64,000 nt of DNA from CAZEDU01 sp964511185 (GTDB lineage Bacteria; Myxococcota; Myxococcia; Myxococcales; Myxococcaceae), in assembly GCA_964511185.1 (NCBI GenBank), contig CAZEDU010000001.1:101787-165786 (forward strand), in the 5' to 3' direction. The notes under the pieces were generated by a model. That model was not told the origin of the DNA. It saw only the letters and a list, made by a program, of their open reading frames with translations, and made no database searches. Every line of letters begins with the position of its first letter. Within the stretch, counting starts at the first letter, position 1. Shown here one piece after another: positions 44,463 through 52,704 of this stretch. The translations under genes were made by a program, and so were the position numbers.

Positions 44463-45212
44463 TCACGCCGACTTGCGGCGGGGCGCGGCCTGTGCGTCGA
44501 CCTTCGGCGCGGCGGTCGCCGGTCCTTTGCGGACCTTCTTCGCGAGCCCGAGCCGCTCGTAGGCGCCCTCGGCGCGCACCAGCGCGGCCTCCGCCAACAG
44601 CTGCGCCTGGCGCCACGACGGGCGCACCGCGCGCGCCTTCTCCACGAGCTCCGCGCGAAGAGCGGCGCTCGCCTCGTCGGACATCGGCTCGTCCGAGCAC
44701 GCCGCGCGCCAGCGCTCTCCCGCGGCGCGCAGCGCCTCGAGCACGGGGCCGACGAACGAAAACGGCTCCTGGGCGAGCATGCGCTTCACGTAGCCGGTGT
44801 TGAGCCTCTTCTCGAACCCGGCCTGGAACGACGCCACCGCGTCGGCCTTGGCCTTGCGCAGCGGCGCGAGCTTGGGGTTGGGGAACAGCGCCTCGATGAT
44901 GGGGTCGCGGCTTCCCGCATGGAAGGTCAAGCCGGCGAGCAGCTTCTCGAGCTGATCCACCCAAGCCTCTTGATGGCTCGCCGCCAACGACGCGCGGGCG
45001 AACGCGAGCTCGGGTAGGCGCGGCGCGCGCTCGAGCAGGGGAGCGATGGCGTCGACATGCGGGGTGAGCCGCTCGAGCGCGGCGGCGAGCCACTCCCGCT
45101 CGACCTTGTCGGTCTTGCGCCGCGCGTCTTCGGGCAGCTGCGAGAGCGCCCGCTGGCTCGAGACGACCGACGACAGAACCCCGAACGCTTCTTCGACCGT
45201 GATGTCGCGCAT
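44463..45212 (-). CDS. Unknown helical protein
   Basis: A 249-residue, strongly helical, Ala/Glu/Arg-rich soluble protein without signal peptide. It begins MRDITVEEAFGVLSSVV and ends in a Lys/Ala/Pro-rich basic tail (AAPKVDAQAAPRRKSA). No family recognised. It follows the stressosome operon on the same strand, behind a stable hairpin (45236-45271), so it is probably a separate unit. Confidence 0.65.
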   Translation of the reverse strand: MRDITVEEAFGVLSSVVSSQRALSQLPEDARRKTDKVEREWLAAALERLTPHVDAIAPLLERAPRLPELAFARASLAASHQEAWVDQLEKLLAGLTFHAGSRDPIIEALFPNPKLAPLRKAKADAVASFQAGFEKRLNTGYVKRMLAQEPFSFVGPVLEALRAAGERWRAACSDEPMSDEASAALRAELVEKARAVRPSWRQAQLLAEAALVRAEGAYERLGLAKKVRKGPATAAPKVDAQAAPRRKSA

Positions 45213-45235
45213 GGCGCGGCTTTTATCAAAGAGCG

Positions 45236-45271
45236 AGGGCCGCGCGGCTCGAAGACGAACCGGGCGGCCCT
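45236..45271 (-). terminator. Long hairpin after the stressosome operon
   Basis: AGGGCCGC and GCGGCCCT arms enclose a second imperfect stem with a TCTT loop, making about 15 paired bases in 36. On the minus strand it is followed by CGCTCTTTGATAAAAG, a weak T/A-rich tail. It fits a terminator about 30 bases after the last gene of the operon. Confidence 0.5.
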
Positions 45272-45299
45272 TGTGACGGACGCGGGAGCGCCTCGTGCT

Positions 45300-46028
45300 T
45301 TAAGCGAACACCAGCCCCTTGGTGGCCAGGTCGCTGGTGGACGCCTTGATGGTGGACACCAGCGGCATGAAGCGCTCGGCGACCGGCTTATCGACCGCCT
45401 CGGTGGTGAAGAGGATGAGCGTGAACAGCGTGCCCGAGGCGTAGCTGCCGCCCACCCCGAACACCGTCTTCACGCCTTGCTCGGCGACGAAGTCCTGCGC
45501 GGGGATGATGTGGCGGTTCTTCTGGTCCTTGCTCGTCCCCGCGTCTGGGACGTGGAAGAGGCCCGACCAGTCGGCCAGCCGCGTGGAGAAGCCCTGGTCC
45601 GGTTTGTCGATCCACTCGAGCTTGATGCCCAAGTCGGTGAGCAGGCGCAGCACCATGGGGATCTGCTCGACGAACGCCGCCGAGGCGAGCGGGATGCCCA
45701 CGTGTCCTTCGGACTTCTTGCGGTCGTTCCACGGCCCCTTCTTGCCGCGGGTGGCGAGCAGCGACAGCACCGGCGTGTTGTCGAACACCGACAGCCCCTT
45801 CGCCTTGGCGAGGCCGTCGACGAAGCTCTTGTTCCAGGAGGGCAGCTTGCCGTACGGCACAGTGGCGTAGAGTCGAGCGAGCGCGAGCGAGTCGCCGAAA
45901 GTGTCGTAAACGGAGTCGACACACTTCTGAGCGGCGGCCTCGAGCGCGGCCGCGCCTTCCATCTTCTTCTGCACGTTGCCGAAGAGCGAATACAGGCTCG
46001 TCAACGATGCTTGTCCAATCGACGCCAT
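45300..46028 (-). CDS. GAF-like putative sensor protein of the stressosome operon
   Basis: A 242-residue soluble protein, last gene of the rsb cluster. The early segment AAQKCVDSVYDTFGDSLALARLYATVPYGKLP and a later VLSLLATRGKKGPWNDRKKSEGHVGIPL resemble a GAF-like sensory unit that in other bacteria is fused to kinases or cyclases; here it stands alone. The C-terminal part (VKTVFGVGGSYASGTLFTLILFTTE) is beta-rich. The ATG at 46028 has GGGGGA at correct spacing, favouring it over an ATG 12 bases upstream. A role as sensory input to the stressosome is inferred from position only. Confidence 0.6.
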   Translation of the reverse strand: MASIGQASLTSLYSLFGNVQKKMEGAAALEAAAQKCVDSVYDTFGDSLALARLYATVPYGKLPSWNKSFVDGLAKAKGLSVFDNTPVLSLLATRGKKGPWNDRKKSEGHVGIPLASAAFVEQIPMVLRLLTDLGIKLEWIDKPDQGFSTRLADWSGLFHVPDAGTSKDQKNRHIIPAQDFVAEQGVKTVFGVGGSYASGTLFTLILFTTEAVDKPVAERFMPLVSTIKASTSDLATKGLVFA

Positions 46029-46067
46029 CGAATCCCCCATCAATGAGTACAGCGAGAAGTGAGCTGA

Positions 46068-46679
46068 CTACGATAATGCGATTTTCATCTCCTTGAAGGC
46101 GAAACGCAGCGCGTCGGACTGGGTGCGCACCGTGCGAACGCTGCTCGTATCGATGCCCAGCTGGGACAGTGTCTGTGCGATGGCCGGGCTCAACCCCGTG
46201 AGAAAACACTCGGCGCCCAGCAAGCGCACCGCCTTGGCCATGCGGATGAAGTGGTCGGCTGTGCGTGTGTCGAGCACCGTGACGCCGGTGATGTCGATGA
46301 TGACGTACTGAGATTGGTCGCGCACCACGCGCTCGAGCAGCCGGTCCATCATGTCGGTGGAGCGCTCGGTGTCGACCGCGCCGATGACCGGCAAGGTGAG
46401 AATGCCGTCCCACACCGAGATGATGGGCGTCGACAGCTCGCGCAAGACCATGTTCTGGCGCTCGGCGATCTCCTGGTTCTTTCGTTCGATCTCCAGGATC
46501 TGATCTCGGTTGCGGCGTTTGGTCTCGGCGAGCTCGTTGATCAAGTTCGAGACCGCCGCCTCGATGGCCTGGAACTCGTCCATCTCGTCCGACACCGTCA
46601 TCTTCGCGCCGAAGTCACCGGCCGAAGCCCGCATCAGGATTTCGAGCATGCGCTCGATTCGTGCGCTCAAGTCCTTCAT
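46068..46679 (-). CDS. rsbR: RsbR-type stressosome scaffold protein
   Basis: A 203-residue protein with a HAMP-like N-terminal region (about residues 8-52), a coiled coil, and a C-terminal STAS domain starting TPIISVWDGILTLPVIGAVD. Thr138 (LDTRTAD) and Thr170 (AIAQT) sit where RsbR proteins are phosphorylated by RsbT. The usual N-terminal globin-like sensor is absent. It should assemble with RsbS into the large stressosome particle. Its ATG immediately follows the upstream ATPase gene (4-base overlap). Confidence 0.9.
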   Translation of the reverse strand: MKDLSARIERMLEILMRASAGDFGAKMTVSDEMDEFQAIEAAVSNLINELAETKRRNRDQILEIERKNQEIAERQNMVLRELSTPIISVWDGILTLPVIGAVDTERSTDMMDRLLERVVRDQSQYVIIDITGVTVLDTRTADHFIRMAKAVRLLGAECFLTGLSPAIAQTLSQLGIDTSSVRTVRTQSDALRFAFKEMKIALS

Positions 46680-47155
46680 CGCTGCTCACCCCTCCCAGTC
46701 TTTCGTCGGTAGCACGCCCAAGCGCGCGCGCCGCGCTCGGGTCGGTTCTCCACGCGCAGCTCGTCGGCCAAGCGGCGGACGCCGGCCAGGCCCGAGCCCA
46801 GCCCCTGCGGCGGCCGCACGCCTTTCTGGTACTGCCCCAGCTGGCCGAAGCGGTCGGTGCGGCCTTGGTCGGCCAGCACCGCGGGCGTCAAGCCCGGGCC
46901 CTCGTCTTCGACCACGATGTCGCAGCGGCCGGTGTCGATGACGATGCGGGCCACGCCTCCGCCCGCGTGCCGGACCGCGTTGGTCGCCAGCTCGAGCATC
47001 AGGATGTTGAGCGTGGCGGCCTCGGTCTCGTCCCACCCCAGCTCGCGCGCGGTGCGCTCCAGGGTGAGGCCCGCCGCGAGGCAGTCGACGCGGCTGCGCA
47101 CGTCCCACTGCCGCTGCACGCCCACTCCGTGGTCGTCCGGCGAGGCCATGCTCAT
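46676..47155 (-). CDS. RsbT/RsbW-like serine kinase ATPase, second copy
   Basis: A 159-residue HATPase-domain protein. The N-box reads LMLELATNAVRHAGGG, and the G1/G2 boxes are EDEGPGL and GSGLAGVRRLAD. It could phosphorylate STAS-domain proteins as RsbT does, or act as an anti-sigma/anti-anti-sigma switch kinase like RsbW. The ATG at 47155 overlaps the rsbX stop (ATGA), and its stop overlaps the rsbR start. The motif set alone does not decide between RsbT and RsbW. Confidence 0.82.
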   Translation of the reverse strand: MSMASPDDHGVGVQRQWDVRSRVDCLAAGLTLERTARELGWDETEAATLNILMLELATNAVRHAGGGVARIVIDTGRCDIVVEDEGPGLTPAVLADQGRTDRFGQLGQYQKGVRPPQGLGSGLAGVRRLADELRVENRPERGARAWACYRRKTGRGEQR

Positions 47156-47706
47156 CGCTTCTCCCGAAAGTCGATGACCACCACGCACGCGTCGTCGTCC
47201 GGCCGCGCGGCGCGCTCGAGCAGCGCCTTGGCCGCGTCGACCGCGCTCAGGTTCTGCGCCGCCTCGAGCGCCTTGGGCATCTCGCGCGCCTTGAGCCCGT
47301 CGGAGACCAGCACCCACCGATGTCCTGGCTCGGCGAAGAGCTCGAACTCGCGGAAGGTGGCGATGCCACGGCCCAAGATGCCCGGCACGCAGGTCGGCCG
47401 CGAGACCCCCGGCGGCCCATAGACGTCGACGTTCCCGATGCCGGCGAACCGCACCATCTTCGGCTCGACCCGCACCATCGACATGACCGCGCCGCGGATG
47501 CCTTTGAGCGCCTTGTCGCACGCGTCGAACAGGTCCTTCAGCGCGCGCGGTCCGGCTTGCTCCAGGCAGCTCTTCGCCGCCTGCGCGCTCTTCTGGGCGT
47601 CGGGGCCGTGGCCGAGCGCATCGATGACGCAAAAGAGCGACGTGTCCTGCTCCATCTTGACGTAGTGCGCGTCGCCGCACGACTGAAAGCCAGGGCGGGG
47701 GCGCAT
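47152..47706 (-). CDS. rsbX: RsbX-type PP2C phosphatase
   Basis: A 184-residue SpoIIE/PP2C-type serine phosphatase of RsbX size. Metal-binding aspartates lie in CVIDALGHGPDAQKSA (near residue 30), LVSDGL and RPDDDACVVVID. RsbX resets the stressosome by removing phosphate from RsbS and RsbR. Coupled to the downstream ATPase gene. Confidence 0.87.
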   Translation of the reverse strand: MRPRPGFQSCGDAHYVKMEQDTSLFCVIDALGHGPDAQKSAQAAKSCLEQAGPRALKDLFDACDKALKGIRGAVMSMVRVEPKMVRFAGIGNVDVYGPPGVSRPTCVPGILGRGIATFREFELFAEPGHRWVLVSDGLKAREMPKALEAAQNLSAVDAAKALLERAARPDDDACVVVIDFREKR

Positions 47707-47732
47707 GGCGGCGCCGCTGTCGATGAGCCAGC

Positions 47733-48374
47733 TCAGACCAGCCTCGCCTTCTTCGCGCCGCGCACGAAGGTGCCTTGGCCGGGCGCCGTCTCGACCTCGA
47801 ACTCGTCGAGCAGCCGCTTGGTGCCCGCGAGCCCGCGCCCCAGGCCCGTCTTCGAGACGTACTTGCCGGACAGGATGTCTTGGATGTTCGGGATGCCGGG
47901 GCCCTTGTCCTTCGCGATGATGATGAAGGTGACGAAGCCGTCGCCCTCGTGCAGCTCGAGCCGAATCTCGCCCGTCTGCGCGTACATGTAGATGTTGCGC
48001 GCGAGCTCGGAGGCCGCGGTGGCGAGGCGAACCGCGTCGGTGGAGCCGAAGAAGCGGCGCGCCATCGCGTAGCAGCGCTTCTGCACGAAGAGCACGTGCT
48101 CGTCGTTGCTCACCAGCTGGGCGATGACGGTGGCCGCCGGCGGCGCGCCGCCGGTGATGACGCGGCGGATGTCGCTCAAGTGGCGGCGGTCGAGGTTCTT
48201 CAGGAAGACCTTGAGCCCGGATTCGATCTGCTCGAGCAAGGACTGCACGCTCTCGATGTCGAGCGTGCCGACCTGGCTGTCGGCGAGCGATGGCAGGCTC
48301 ACGACGATGCTGTTGGCCACCAGAGCGGAGGTCAGCTTCTGCAGGTACTTTTCGACATCCTGCCGGATGGCCAT
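47733..48374 (-). CDS. rsbT: RsbT-like kinase with N-terminal extension
   Basis: A 213-residue protein. The C-terminal 130 residues are a HATPase domain close to RsbT: TAASELARNIYMYAQTGEI, KDKGPGIPN and GLGRGLAGTKRLLDEF. The first 80 residues are an additional helical region (EKYLQKLTSALVANSIVVSL) not found in the 133-residue Bacillus RsbT. The kinase should phosphorylate RsbS and RsbR on stress and then leave the particle to act on a target. It starts 7 bases after rsbS. Confidence 0.85.
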   Translation of the reverse strand: MAIRQDVEKYLQKLTSALVANSIVVSLPSLADSQVGTLDIESVQSLLEQIESGLKVFLKNLDRRHLSDIRRVITGGAPPAATVIAQLVSNDEHVLFVQKRCYAMARRFFGSTDAVRLATAASELARNIYMYAQTGEIRLELHEGDGFVTFIIIAKDKGPGIPNIQDILSGKYVSKTGLGRGLAGTKRLLDEFEVETAPGQGTFVRGAKKARLV

Positions 48375-48381
48375 GGGTGGA

Positions 48382-48774
48382 TCAGCTCGCGTTGCTCACG
48401 ATGCGAAGGTTCAGCTTGCGCAGCGCGCCTTCTAGGTTGAGCGCGGTCTCGACGCGCGGCAGCTCGACGCCCAGCTCGACCAGCGTCATCGCCACCGCCG
48501 GGCGCATGCCGACGAGCACCGGCCGGACCCCGAACGACTGCGCGATGTTCGCCGTGTCGCCCAAGACCTTGGCGGCGAAGCTGTCGACGATGGCCAGCGA
48601 CGAGACGTCCATCACCAGGCCCGACAGGCCCTTCTCCGAAGAGAGCCGCGCCGAAATCGCGTCTTGTAGCGCGCGCGCTTGGCTGTCGCTCATCGACGCC
48701 GGCGAGCTGACGAACAGGCAGCTGCCGAGCCGCATCAAAGGTATGTAGTGATCCGAATTGATCAGGTCGTCCAC
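48382..48774 (-). CDS. rsbS: RsbS-type STAS domain stressosome protein
   Basis: A 130-residue single STAS domain. The phospho-acceptor serine is Ser65 in AIVDSFAAK, matching Bacillus RsbS. It is the first gene of the cluster; start GTG 48774. The 143-base gap upstream (48775-48917) to the divergent-side aldehyde dehydrogenase end should carry the promoter; a TTGTGA...ATACAC pair is a weak candidate. Confidence 0.9.
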   Translation of the reverse strand: MDDLINSDHYIPLMRLGSCLFVSSPASMSDSQARALQDAISARLSSEKGLSGLVMDVSSLAIVDSFAAKVLGDTANIAQSFGVRPVLVGMRPAVAMTLVELGVELPRVETALNLEGALRKLNLRIVSNAS

Positions 48775-48917
48775 GGGCTCACGTCACAGGGCTGGGGTTG
48801 CGCGCCTCATGATCAAAACGTCGAGGCGGTCTCGCTCGCACTTCGACGGTTTGACTCAAAGTGTATGTGCCAAAGATGCAACCTCACAAGTTTCGTTGGG
48901 TGCGTGGTGGGGCGCCC

Positions 48918-50618
48918 TCAACCGCGAACTGCGGTCAGCGCCAGGCCCGGAACCTTGAGCCAAGACGGTCGCTGCTCGAGCTCGAAAATCTTGCGCGCGA
49001 CGCCTGCCTGTGTGCGGTGCGCCGGGAACCAAGGCGATGGGGGAAAGGCCTTCACCGGACCGTAGAGCACGCCCTTCTCGACCCCCTCGAGCATGTAGGT
49101 GTTGTGGCCGAAACCTCGCCCACTTTGGATGTCGCTCAAGGTCGAGCTGGGGTGCCCGCCCCAAGGCAATTGTCCCAGCCCAAAGACGGCGGCCGGCCAG
49201 GTGTTGATGGCGACGGATCCGTACTCGAGCGTGCGGATGACCTCGTCGAGCGCGCGCGACAGCTCGGGGTCGTTCTCGGCCGTGGGGTGCACGACCAGCG
49301 TCACGCAGAGCGTCCCCCACAGCTTCTCCTGCACGAAGCGCGTGGCGTTTCGCAGGAAGTCGATGGGGGACGTGGACGGCAGCAGCACCTCGCCGAAGGT
49401 CGCGCACCACGGCTCGCGCTCGAAGAACGGCTCGCGGCTGGCGTTGGGGTCGAGCTCGCGCACGAAGGCGAACGGCAGCTCGCCTTCCTTCGGCTGCCCA
49501 ATGAGCTGCAGCCGGCTCCGCTGATCAGTGTAGCGGCGCCAGGTCTGCTCCGACCCCGGATACCAGGGCTTGCGCGTCGGCGTTTGCTCGAGCCAGTGGA
49601 TGGTGCGGCGCACCAGCTCGTGGCGTCCGCTCCACCCCTCGGGCGCGACCAACAGACGCGCGGCGTTGCAGTTGAAGCCCGCGTTGTTGGCGACCATGCC
49701 CGCCAAGTTGCGCGCCTGCGAGTCGAGCTCGTCGGGCTGGTAGGGCCCGGGCACCACGATGACGGCCGACACGTTGCCCAGCTCGCTGGTGATCTCCTTG
49801 GTGAGGAACGGCCGGCTCTCGCGCTTGCGCGCGTCGGCCTCCGGGCCCGGCGGCCCCCACACCATCAGGTCGTGGGTCTTGTCCGAGCCGGTGATGTGAA
49901 TCTCGTCGACCGCCGGGTGCCGGGCGAGGTAGCCGCCCTCCTCCGCGCCGCCGTACGCGGTGGCGAGGAAGCCCTGCTCGAGGGCCGGACGAAACGCGCG
50001 CTCGAGCAGCGGGCCCAGGTAGTCGTTCACCGGGTTCAGCTTGAGCAGGCAGACCTTCCCCTCGACGAACATCTTTTGGAGCACGTCGACCGGGGCGATG
50101 GCGTTGACGTTTCCCGCGCCGAGCACCAGGCAGACCCGGCCGTCGTGCGGCCGCTGGTAGAAGAGCGCTTGGTGCTCGCGCAGGTTCTCGCGCGTGACGG
50201 AAGGCTGCATCAGCACCTCGCCGCGGTGCTTGGCGAGCAGCGCCGCGTCCATCGCGCTGGAGGGGAAGACGCGAATCGCCAACCGTCCATCGCTCAGGGT
50301 GCGGATCCACTTCGGGTCGATGCGGGGCGCGCCATGGCTTCGCACATCGCGCAGCGCTTCAGAGAGCAGGCGCATGTAGCGGCCGGTGATGACCGGTCCG
50401 CTCAGCCACTCTTCGCCGGCCGCGGCGGACGGCACCGACTTCACCGCGCAGGCGGTGCGGACGAGCTCGTCGGCCGCCTTCGCGTAGCCGCGGCGCAGCT
50501 CGTCGAGCAGCGCGATGCGGGCGTCGATGGCGAGCCGCGCGAACTTCGGGGCGGACGCCTTGAGCTTGGCCAGCCGCTCGTCGAGCTGGCCTTGGGGAGT
50601 GGGGGGAAGGGTCGGCAT
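48918..50618 (-). CDS. Aldehyde dehydrogenase family protein
   Basis: A 566-residue ALDH-superfamily enzyme, longer than the usual 480-500 residues. The NAD site region LGAGNVNAIAPVDVLQKM is near residue 170, the general-base glutamate lies in KEITSELGNVSAVIV, and the catalytic cysteine in NNAGFNCNAARLLV. A long N-terminal helical region precedes the NAD domain. The ATG at 50618 is favoured; an earlier in-frame ATG at 50696 would overlap the divergent gene. Substrate unknown. Confidence 0.85.
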   Translation of the reverse strand: MPTLPPTPQGQLDERLAKLKASAPKFARLAIDARIALLDELRRGYAKAADELVRTACAVKSVPSAAAGEEWLSGPVITGRYMRLLSEALRDVRSHGAPRIDPKWIRTLSDGRLAIRVFPSSAMDAALLAKHRGEVLMQPSVTRENLREHQALFYQRPHDGRVCLVLGAGNVNAIAPVDVLQKMFVEGKVCLLKLNPVNDYLGPLLERAFRPALEQGFLATAYGGAEEGGYLARHPAVDEIHITGSDKTHDLMVWGPPGPEADARKRESRPFLTKEITSELGNVSAVIVVPGPYQPDELDSQARNLAGMVANNAGFNCNAARLLVAPEGWSGRHELVRRTIHWLEQTPTRKPWYPGSEQTWRRYTDQRSRLQLIGQPKEGELPFAFVRELDPNASREPFFEREPWCATFGEVLLPSTSPIDFLRNATRFVQEKLWGTLCVTLVVHPTAENDPELSRALDEVIRTLEYGSVAINTWPAAVFGLGQLPWGGHPSSTLSDIQSGRGFGHNTYMLEGVEKGVLYGPVKAFPPSPWFPAHRTQAGVARKIFELEQRPSWLKVPGLALTAVRG

Positions 50619-50694
50619 GCCGTGGGGAGAACACGCCTGCCGCGGGGTTTTGTCCAGGTTTCTGGCGATACTGAGGAAAAGCGAGGACAACGGC

Positions 50695-51096
50695 ATGCCC
50701 GAGCGAAAACCAGACGACGAGACCTGGGAGTCGTTCGTCGAACGCCAAATCCGCGAGGCGCAGGAGCGCGGCGAGTTTGATCAGCTCCCCGGCGCGGGCA
50801 AGGAGATTCCGGGCCTCGAGCAGCCGCTCGACGAGCTGTGGTGGGTCAAGGAGAAGCTCAAGCGTGAGAAGCTCTCGGTGTTGCCCGAGCCGCTCGAGCT
50901 GCGGCGCGAGGTCGAGCGGGCGCTCGGAGCCATCGACGCGTGCGCAAGCGAACAGGAAGTGCGCTCGATGCTCGAGGCGCTCAACCAGCGCATTCGGCGG
51001 CTCAACGCCACGGTGACGAGCGGACCGTCCACCACGCTGTCGTCGATAGACGTCGAGCACCACGTTCGCGCGTGGCATGCACGCAGGTCACGCTGA
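50695..51096 (+). CDS. DUF1992 (DnaJ-C28-like domain) protein
   Basis: A 133-residue protein with the DUF1992 pattern ERQIREAQERGEFDQLPGAGK followed by PLDELWWVKEKLKRE (about residues 14-58), found alone in bacteria and next to a J-domain in DNAJC28. The rest is helical. An AGGA ribosome site precedes the ATG at 50695. Function unknown; it is divergent from the aldehyde dehydrogenase. Confidence 0.88.
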   Translation: MPERKPDDETWESFVERQIREAQERGEFDQLPGAGKEIPGLEQPLDELWWVKEKLKREKLSVLPEPLELRREVERALGAIDACASEQEVRSMLEALNQRIRRLNATVTSGPSTTLSSIDVEHHVRAWHARRSR

Positions 51097-51154
51097 CGCT
51101 CGCTGGCTTGGGAAACGAGCGCTGAGGGGCCTGGAGGGGAGCGGGGGCTGGACG

Positions 51155-51379
51155 GTCCCACCGCTCGAACGAAAGGCCACCAGCGCCGGCAAGCTTCGGG
51201 CGGGGGCTTTGACGCATCGCCAGCCCCCCGGACACATCGAACTGCGGAGAGAAAGGTACCGTTTCTGGTACCCAGGACTCCGCAGTTCGGAGGAACGACG
51301 ACGTCGAAGCAGGCAACCGCGTGCCGTGAAGCGGTCGCGTCTTGGCGAAGGCACGAGCCATCGAAGCGCAGGCGAAGCA
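51155..51379 (-). repeat. Dispersed composite repeat, copy C (inverted, with inserted palindrome)
   Basis: The 339-base gene-free stretch 51097-51435 is mostly this element. Its L module (51319-51379) matches 44241-44300 closely on the opposite strand. A diverged R module is recognisable at about 51155-51215 (shared GCGTCAA and GCGCTGGT blocks in order). Between them lies a 50-base palindrome absent from copy B. The remaining flanks show nothing recognisable. Confidence 0.7.
51239..51288. repeat. 50-base palindrome
   Basis: Arms GAACTGCGGAG (51239-51249) and CTCCGCAGTTC (51278-51288) are perfect 11-base inverses. Inside are two GGTACC sites that pair with each other around GTTTCT. There is no T run, so it is not an ordinary terminator, though it could serve both strands as a 3'-end structure. 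Confidence 0.85.
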
Positions 51380-51435
51380 CCCGCCCGGTCCACGCTCCCC
51401 ATCCAGGCCAGCTGCGCCCTTCGTGGCGATGGGAC

Positions 51436-52704
51436 TCAGAGCACGGTCGCCAGGTCGACGCCGAGCCCGGCGCCGACGCAGACCGCGCGGGCGAGCCCTT
51501 CGGCGCCTTGCGGGAAGTAGGTCCAGCCACCGCCCAGCACGCCGTAGAGGGAGGGCGCGATGCGGTAGCGGCTCTCGGCCCAGAAGAGCCAGCGGGGCGA
51601 TTGCTCGAGGCCGACGCCGGTGGCGCGCACGCTCGCGGTGAGCCTCTCCGAGAACCCGACGAGGTCGAGCTGCACGTCGAGCTCGGACCGCCCCCAATCG
51701 AAGCGCTCCCCCGCGGCGGTGACGTGCAGCCAGCGCAAGGTGGTGAAGGCCTCGAGGTAAATGGAGTAGCCGTCCGGGAGTCTCTCGAGACCGAGCGGCG
51801 TGCTCGAGACGCCGATGGAGGAGAAGCGGGCGAGCTCGTAGGCGGGGCCGAACAGGCCTTGGCGAAAGCCGCCCGTTTGCTTGCGCACCTCGAGCTTGGC
51901 GCCCAGCGGAACGCTCGCCCCTCCTTCGCCCGCCAAGCCCGCCACGGCGCCCCACCCGCCTGGGCCTGCGCCGAAGCGGGTGCCACCGCCGACGAGCGCG
52001 AGGAGCTGAAGCCCTTCACCCTGCAGGAAGGCGTACGAGGCGTCGACGTGCGTGAGCGTGATGGGGAACGACTGGCCGCCCGCGCGGGCGAAGTCATGGG
52101 CGCCAGAGAGGGAGATGCGGGCGCGATCGGGCGCGGCGCCGAGCTGCCTTCCCAAGTCGAGCGTGTATTCGCCGGCGAACAGCCGCGCCGCGAGCACGTC
52201 GCTGGCGAGCAGCTCGAGCCGATGGGCATCCAGGTTCACCTGGGCGCGCGCGCCGGCCGGGTGGTAGTCCGGGTTGTCGCGGTTGCGGTAGCGACCGACC
52301 AGATGGCCCAGCCCCAAAGTCGCGTGCTCGAGAGCGCCGGCGCGCAGCGAGAAGGCGTCACCGTCTTTGCCGATGGCGAGCCGCTCGAGGACTTGGCCGT
52401 AGTCGCTGCGCTCGTCCCAGTCTTCGCGGCGCAAGCGGAAGCGGGTGTCGTCGGCGTCGTCGAGACGAAGCCGAAGCGGCGCGGCCAAGTCGAGCGCGAA
52501 CGCGTCGGTCCGCTCCACGCCCGCCCGCGGCGCCAGGCCCACGTACAAGGCCGAGCGGCGGGCGCCGGCGTCGACGGGCCACAGCTGAAGCTGGCTCTCG
52601 GCGGAGGCGCGCAGCGACCAGTCCCCCGGCGCGGGGGCGCGCTCTTCGACCGATGTCGCTTGCGCGAAAAGCACGGTCAGCAACGCGGTGAGGGAGGCGC
52701 TCAC
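51436..52704 (-). CDS. Outer-membrane beta-barrel-like protein
   Basis: A 422-residue exported protein with a short signal (cleaved near FAQA). The rest is alternating polar/hydrophobic strands rich in Arg, Asp, Gly and aromatic residues (LRLRLDDADDTRFRLRREDW, YLEAFTTLRWLHVTAAGERF), ending in a hydrophobic strand (ARAVCVGAGLGVDLATVL). This fits an outer-membrane barrel of about 16-18 strands or a similar surface protein. Start GTG 52704 overlaps the stop of the truncated ATPase gene (GTGA), which may be coincidental. No specific family. Confidence 0.7.
   Translation of the reverse strand: MSASLTALLTVLFAQATSVEERAPAPGDWSLRASAESQLQLWPVDAGARRSALYVGLAPRAGVERTDAFALDLAAPLRLRLDDADDTRFRLRREDWDERSDYGQVLERLAIGKDGDAFSLRAGALEHATLGLGHLVGRYRNRDNPDYHPAGARAQVNLDAHRLELLASDVLAARLFAGEYTLDLGRQLGAAPDRARISLSGAHDFARAGGQSFPITLTHVDASYAFLQGEGLQLLALVGGGTRFGAGPGGWGAVAGLAGEGGASVPLGAKLEVRKQTGGFRQGLFGPAYELARFSSIGVSSTPLGLERLPDGYSIYLEAFTTLRWLHVTAAGERFDWGRSELDVQLDLVGFSERLTASVRATGVGLEQSPRWLFWAESRYRIAPSLYGVLGGGWTYFPQGAEGLARAVCVGAGLGVDLATVL

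Noticed and set aside
48775..48917. Sigma-54 promoter for the rsb operon
   Set aside because: A TGGCAC occurs on the minus strand, but the GC doublet expected at -12 with correct spacing is absent.
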